Of a stretch of 6,982 nucleotides of DNA, positions 4,715 to 6,982 are shown piece after piece. Each line of letters begins with the position of its first letter. Position 1 is the first letter of the stretch. Origin of the DNA: Nostoc sp. CHAB 5715 (lineage in GTDB: Bacteria; Cyanobacteriota; Cyanobacteriia; Cyanobacteriales; Nostocaceae); NCBI RefSeq assembly GCF_020829685.1, contig NZ_JAIVFR010000335.1:1-6982 (forward strand), read 5' to 3'. The position numbers and the translations under genes were made by a program. The notes under the pieces are model-generated. The model saw only the letters and a program-made list of their open reading frames with translations, was not told the DNA's origin and did no database searches.

Positions 4715-6982
4715 TTATTCAACTAAGGGTTGTGGAATCGTGAAAAATTCCTGACGGCGTTGAATCAACACTATAACAACACCGCTTGCAACCACAGCAA
4801 AGGCAGAAGGAATAAATGGCAACCATAGCCCTTGTTTTAAAAGAGCGATCGCACAAACTCCATATAATATGACAACTGTCGCAACTATGGCGCAACCCTT
4901 ATCTGACAGCGATCGCACCTGCCAAATAATCAGACTCCCAACTACAGACCAGCCGCATATCCAGAGAATATCGCCCCAGTAAGGCAAAACCCAAAGAATT
5001 GGACGTTGATCTAAAACTGCACTCAAAACTTGGCTAACCATTTGTGCTTGTATAAATATCCCTGGTATTTCTTGGTAATCTTGCTGTGCAGTACTGTAGA
5101 GAGTTGACCAAGTATCGCTGACTGTATTAGCTGTCACTCCAATGATCACTAGCTTATCTTTAAGTGATTTACGATCAAATTTATCACTCAATACATCATC
5201 AAGGGAAACTCTCTGATAATCTGTATTACGGTAATTGACAAGTATTTGATTTCCACCTAAATCAACTCCTTGTTGATAGGCACCACTGCGACTAGGTTTT
5301 AAGCGTTTAAATACTTTAGAGCCAAACTGTACATAATCTTCATTAAATTTAGGTTGAATATTTTCGTAAGATAAGTAACGAGTAACTAATTGCAACGAGA
5401 GCGAATAAGGCGTTGTACAAGTCGAAGAAGGCTCTTGTGCCATCATCAAAATTTGGCGACGGACGATACCATCTGGGTCTTGAATTGCATCAGTAAAACC
5501 CTGACGTTCTACAGGTACGTCTTTCGGAGGTTTAACACCTTGGGGATCGTATTTACTATCGGTGCTTTTGCAGACAACAACAACATTATCTTTATTAAGT
5601 TCAGTCGGAAGTTGTATTAGATTTGATTTATTTGGGGAGTCAGCGAAGTCTCTGTAAATATCCAGTCCAACAACTCGCGGTTGATGCTTTTGTAATTTGT
5701 TGAGTAATTTAGTTAACGTACTATCCGAAATGGATTTCAGTCCTTTGGTCATGTCTTGTCGTGATTGAATATCTTTTTCAGTAATTTCTACAATTATCAA
5801 CCTTGGATCTGGGTCTTCCTTAGGTCGCAACCGTAGCATTTGATCGAAAGTTTGCAGTTCAATTTTCTCAAAGATTCCCAAGTATCTCAAACCTACTGTT
5901 GAAATAGCCACAAGAAAAGTACTAAGTAGTACAGTCCAAAGTTTGAATTTTGGTGTTGCAATTTTACCTTTTGTTGAAACTTCACCGACAAATTTAGTAT
6001 CAGCAAAATTACCGCACAGTTCTTGCCACGTAGTAGGAACAGTTGTGGGATTTTGACAGATAACTGGCAACCAACTGGCACAAGGAAATTCATTTTCCAG
6101 TCCTTGAAGTCTTTCTCGCGCTTCTCGCACAGCCAAGTAAAATGGTTTGCTATCTGCAAAGGCGGTAAGAAAGTTTTTTAAAAATTCCTGTGCTATTAAA
6201 TCTGGCACTCCTTCCCGCATTACAATCATTTGGGGAATATTTAAATCAGCTAAATTTCGTCCTAAACCAATTCCGTCACAAGAATTGAAAATTGCCAGTT
6301 TCAAACCGCGTCTAATTGCTGCCTTAAGTCCATTTCTCAACTGTGAAATTGCTAAAGTTTCTGTTTGATTGATGCAAATTGCCCCAATCTCTCCGTCAGC
6401 AAGACTAGTGCTATGTCCCGCAAAAAATAGAATATCCCAATCCTGGTTCCATAGATACTCGTCAAGTGTTTGCCGTGTTGGTTCTATAAGAAAGGTGGTT
6501 TGGGCATCTGTTAAACCTTGTAACAAAGAGCCGTCTTTATCAATATCAATACCAACTCTATTGCCTAGAATTGCCAAAATGTTGACTTTACCTGTAGGAT
6601 ATTTTTGTAATAGCTGAGGAGATTCATACTCATGATTGCTTAAAGCTAATTCCGCTTTCGGGTAATCTTCAAAAAAATGCCACAGATGCCAAGGCAAGCG
6701 ATGCAGTAGAACTATATTTGTTTCAATAATTACTCTAATTTCATCATTACGACTGAGTAGAGTTCGCAACTGCCGCTCAATATTCTGAAATGGCTCAAAT
6801 TTCAACCAAGCATTGATATTTGCTTGTAGCTGTTGGCAGACTTCATCAAAATCATTGACAGAAATATTGGTTATGTCTTGCGAATGTACTTTTATACGTT
6901 GGTTGCTACCCAGGCGTTGATGAACTGCTGCGTAGAGTAACTGCCATCTGCGGTAGAGTTCGCTTAGTTCTGGTGCTGGTGG
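4715..6982 (-). CDS. CHAT protease-like / CHASE2 sensor fusion protein (5' end outside window)
   Basis: 755 residues are visible, and the frame runs open through the right edge, so the N-terminus is missing. The TTG at 6803-6805 is an internal leucine; 59 in-frame codons precede it. Numbering from the edge, the N-terminal region (about 1-340) is a caspase-like CHAT domain. Its likely catalytic His190 lies in FFAGHS (codon 6413-6415) and Cys235 in FNSCDG (codon 6278-6280). A membrane helix at about 349-369 leads into a CHASE2 domain (about 370-655), an extracytoplasmic sensor. Three further helices follow near 662-687, 696-715 and 720-740, the usual CHASE2 one-plus-three arrangement. The CHAT part should face the cytoplasm and CHASE2 the periplasm, suggesting a ligand-controlled protease. 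Its substrate is unknown. The gene converges on the export cassette and need not be functionally linked to it. About 50 more N-terminal residues are expected from my memory of related proteins. Confidence 0.93.
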   Translation of the reverse strand, partial: PPAPELSELYRRWQLLYAAVHQRLGSNQRIKVHSQDITNISVNDFDEVCQQLQANINAWLKFEPFQNIERQLRTLLSRNDEIRVIIETNIVLLHRLPWHLWHFFEDYPKAELALSNHEYESPQLLQKYPTGKVNILAILGNRVGIDIDKDGSLLQGLTDAQTTFLIEPTRQTLDEYLWNQDWDILFFAGHSTSLADGEIGAICINQTETLAISQLRNGLKAAIRRGLKLAIFNSCDGIGLGRNLADLNIPQMIVMREGVPDLIAQEFLKNFLTAFADSKPFYLAVREARERLQGLENEFPCASWLPVICQNPTTVPTTWQELCGNFADTKFVGEVSTKGKIATPKFKLWTVLLSTFLVAISTVGLRYLGIFEKIELQTFDQMLRLRPKEDPDPRLIIVEITEKDIQSRQDMTKGLKSISDSTLTKLLNKLQKHQPRVVGLDIYRDFADSPNKSNLIQLPTELNKDNVVVVCKSTDSKYDPQGVKPPKDVPVERQGFTDAIQDPDGIVRRQILMMAQEPSSTCTTPYSLSLQLVTRYLSYENIQPKFNEDYVQFGSKVFKRLKPSRSGAYQQGVDLGGNQILVNYRNTDYQRVSLDDVLSDKFDRKSLKDKLVIIGVTANTVSDTWSTLYSTAQQDYQEIPGIFIQAQMVSQVLSAVLDQRPILWVLPYWGDILWICGWSVVGSLIIWQVRSLSDKGCAIVATVVILYGVCAIALLKQGLWLPFIPSAFAVVASGVVIVLIQRRQEFFTIPQPLVE

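Larger units (their letters stand above)
1355..4916. repeat. Six dispersed HIP1 octamers (GCGATCGC)
   Basis: Perfect GCGATCGC copies lie at 1355-1362, 3500-3507, 3551-3558, 3899-3906, 4845-4852 and 4909-4916. There is one in the exporter gene, three in the adaptor's coiled-coil region and two in the 3' end of the CHAT-CHASE2 gene. HIP1 is strongly over-represented in most cyanobacterial genomes and is used here mainly as evidence for the host group. None falls in the precursor gene or its flanks. Confidence 0.9.

Noticed and set aside
5390..6617. Plus- and minus-strand frames (5390-5620, 5893-6159, 6147-6368, 6369-6617) inside the CHAT-CHASE2 gene
   Set aside because: All overlap a continuous 755-codon frame with conserved motifs, and their translations resemble no known protein.
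6803..6805. TTG as the start of the CHAT-CHASE2 gene
   Set aside because: The frame stays open for 59 more codons to the window edge. Those codons read as a plausible continuation (PPAPELSELYRRWQLLY and onward), so the true start lies outside.

Overview
The window is cyanobacterial, most likely from a filamentous, Nostoc-like strain. It carries six perfect copies of the HIP1 octamer GCGATCGC and a heptanucleotide tandem array of the STRR type known from heterocyst-forming genera. It also holds a CHAT-CHASE2 fusion of a type common in cyanobacteria. Species cannot be named from this sequence alone.

Layout: (1) Positions 1-200 are a leader region with an imperfect 43-base tandem duplication. 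(2) Positions 201-560 (+) encode a 119-residue secreted-protein precursor. It has a double-glycine leader and a cysteine-free core that I read as a small beta/gamma-crystallin-like domain. (3) Positions 561-859 contain no gene. They hold a long imperfect hairpin, a convincing intrinsic terminator, a five-unit heptamer array and a 16-base direct repeat. (4) Positions 860-3052 (+) encode a C39-peptidase ABC exporter with all catalytic motifs intact. (5) Positions 3091-4593 (+) encode its HlyD-type membrane fusion protein, 38 bases downstream. (6) A 121-base convergent gap follows. (7) Positions 4715-6982 (-) encode a CHAT protease-like plus CHASE2 sensor protein whose N-terminus lies beyond the window; the frame is open to the right edge.

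How the genes work together: the three plus-strand genes form a one-cargo type I export cassette. The exporter's C39 domain should cut the precursor after Gly38-Gly39. The ABC part and the HlyD-type adaptor, with a TolC-like outer-membrane channel not present here, should carry the core out of the cell. No modification enzyme or immunity gene is visible, so the cargo is probably exported unmodified. The terminator between cargo and exporter suggests they are transcribed separately, with cargo probably made in excess. The CHAT-CHASE2 gene is convergent and may be unrelated.

The most interesting item is the cargo. A two-Greek-key, possibly calcium-binding core placed directly behind a double-glycine cleavage site is not a classical bacteriocin.
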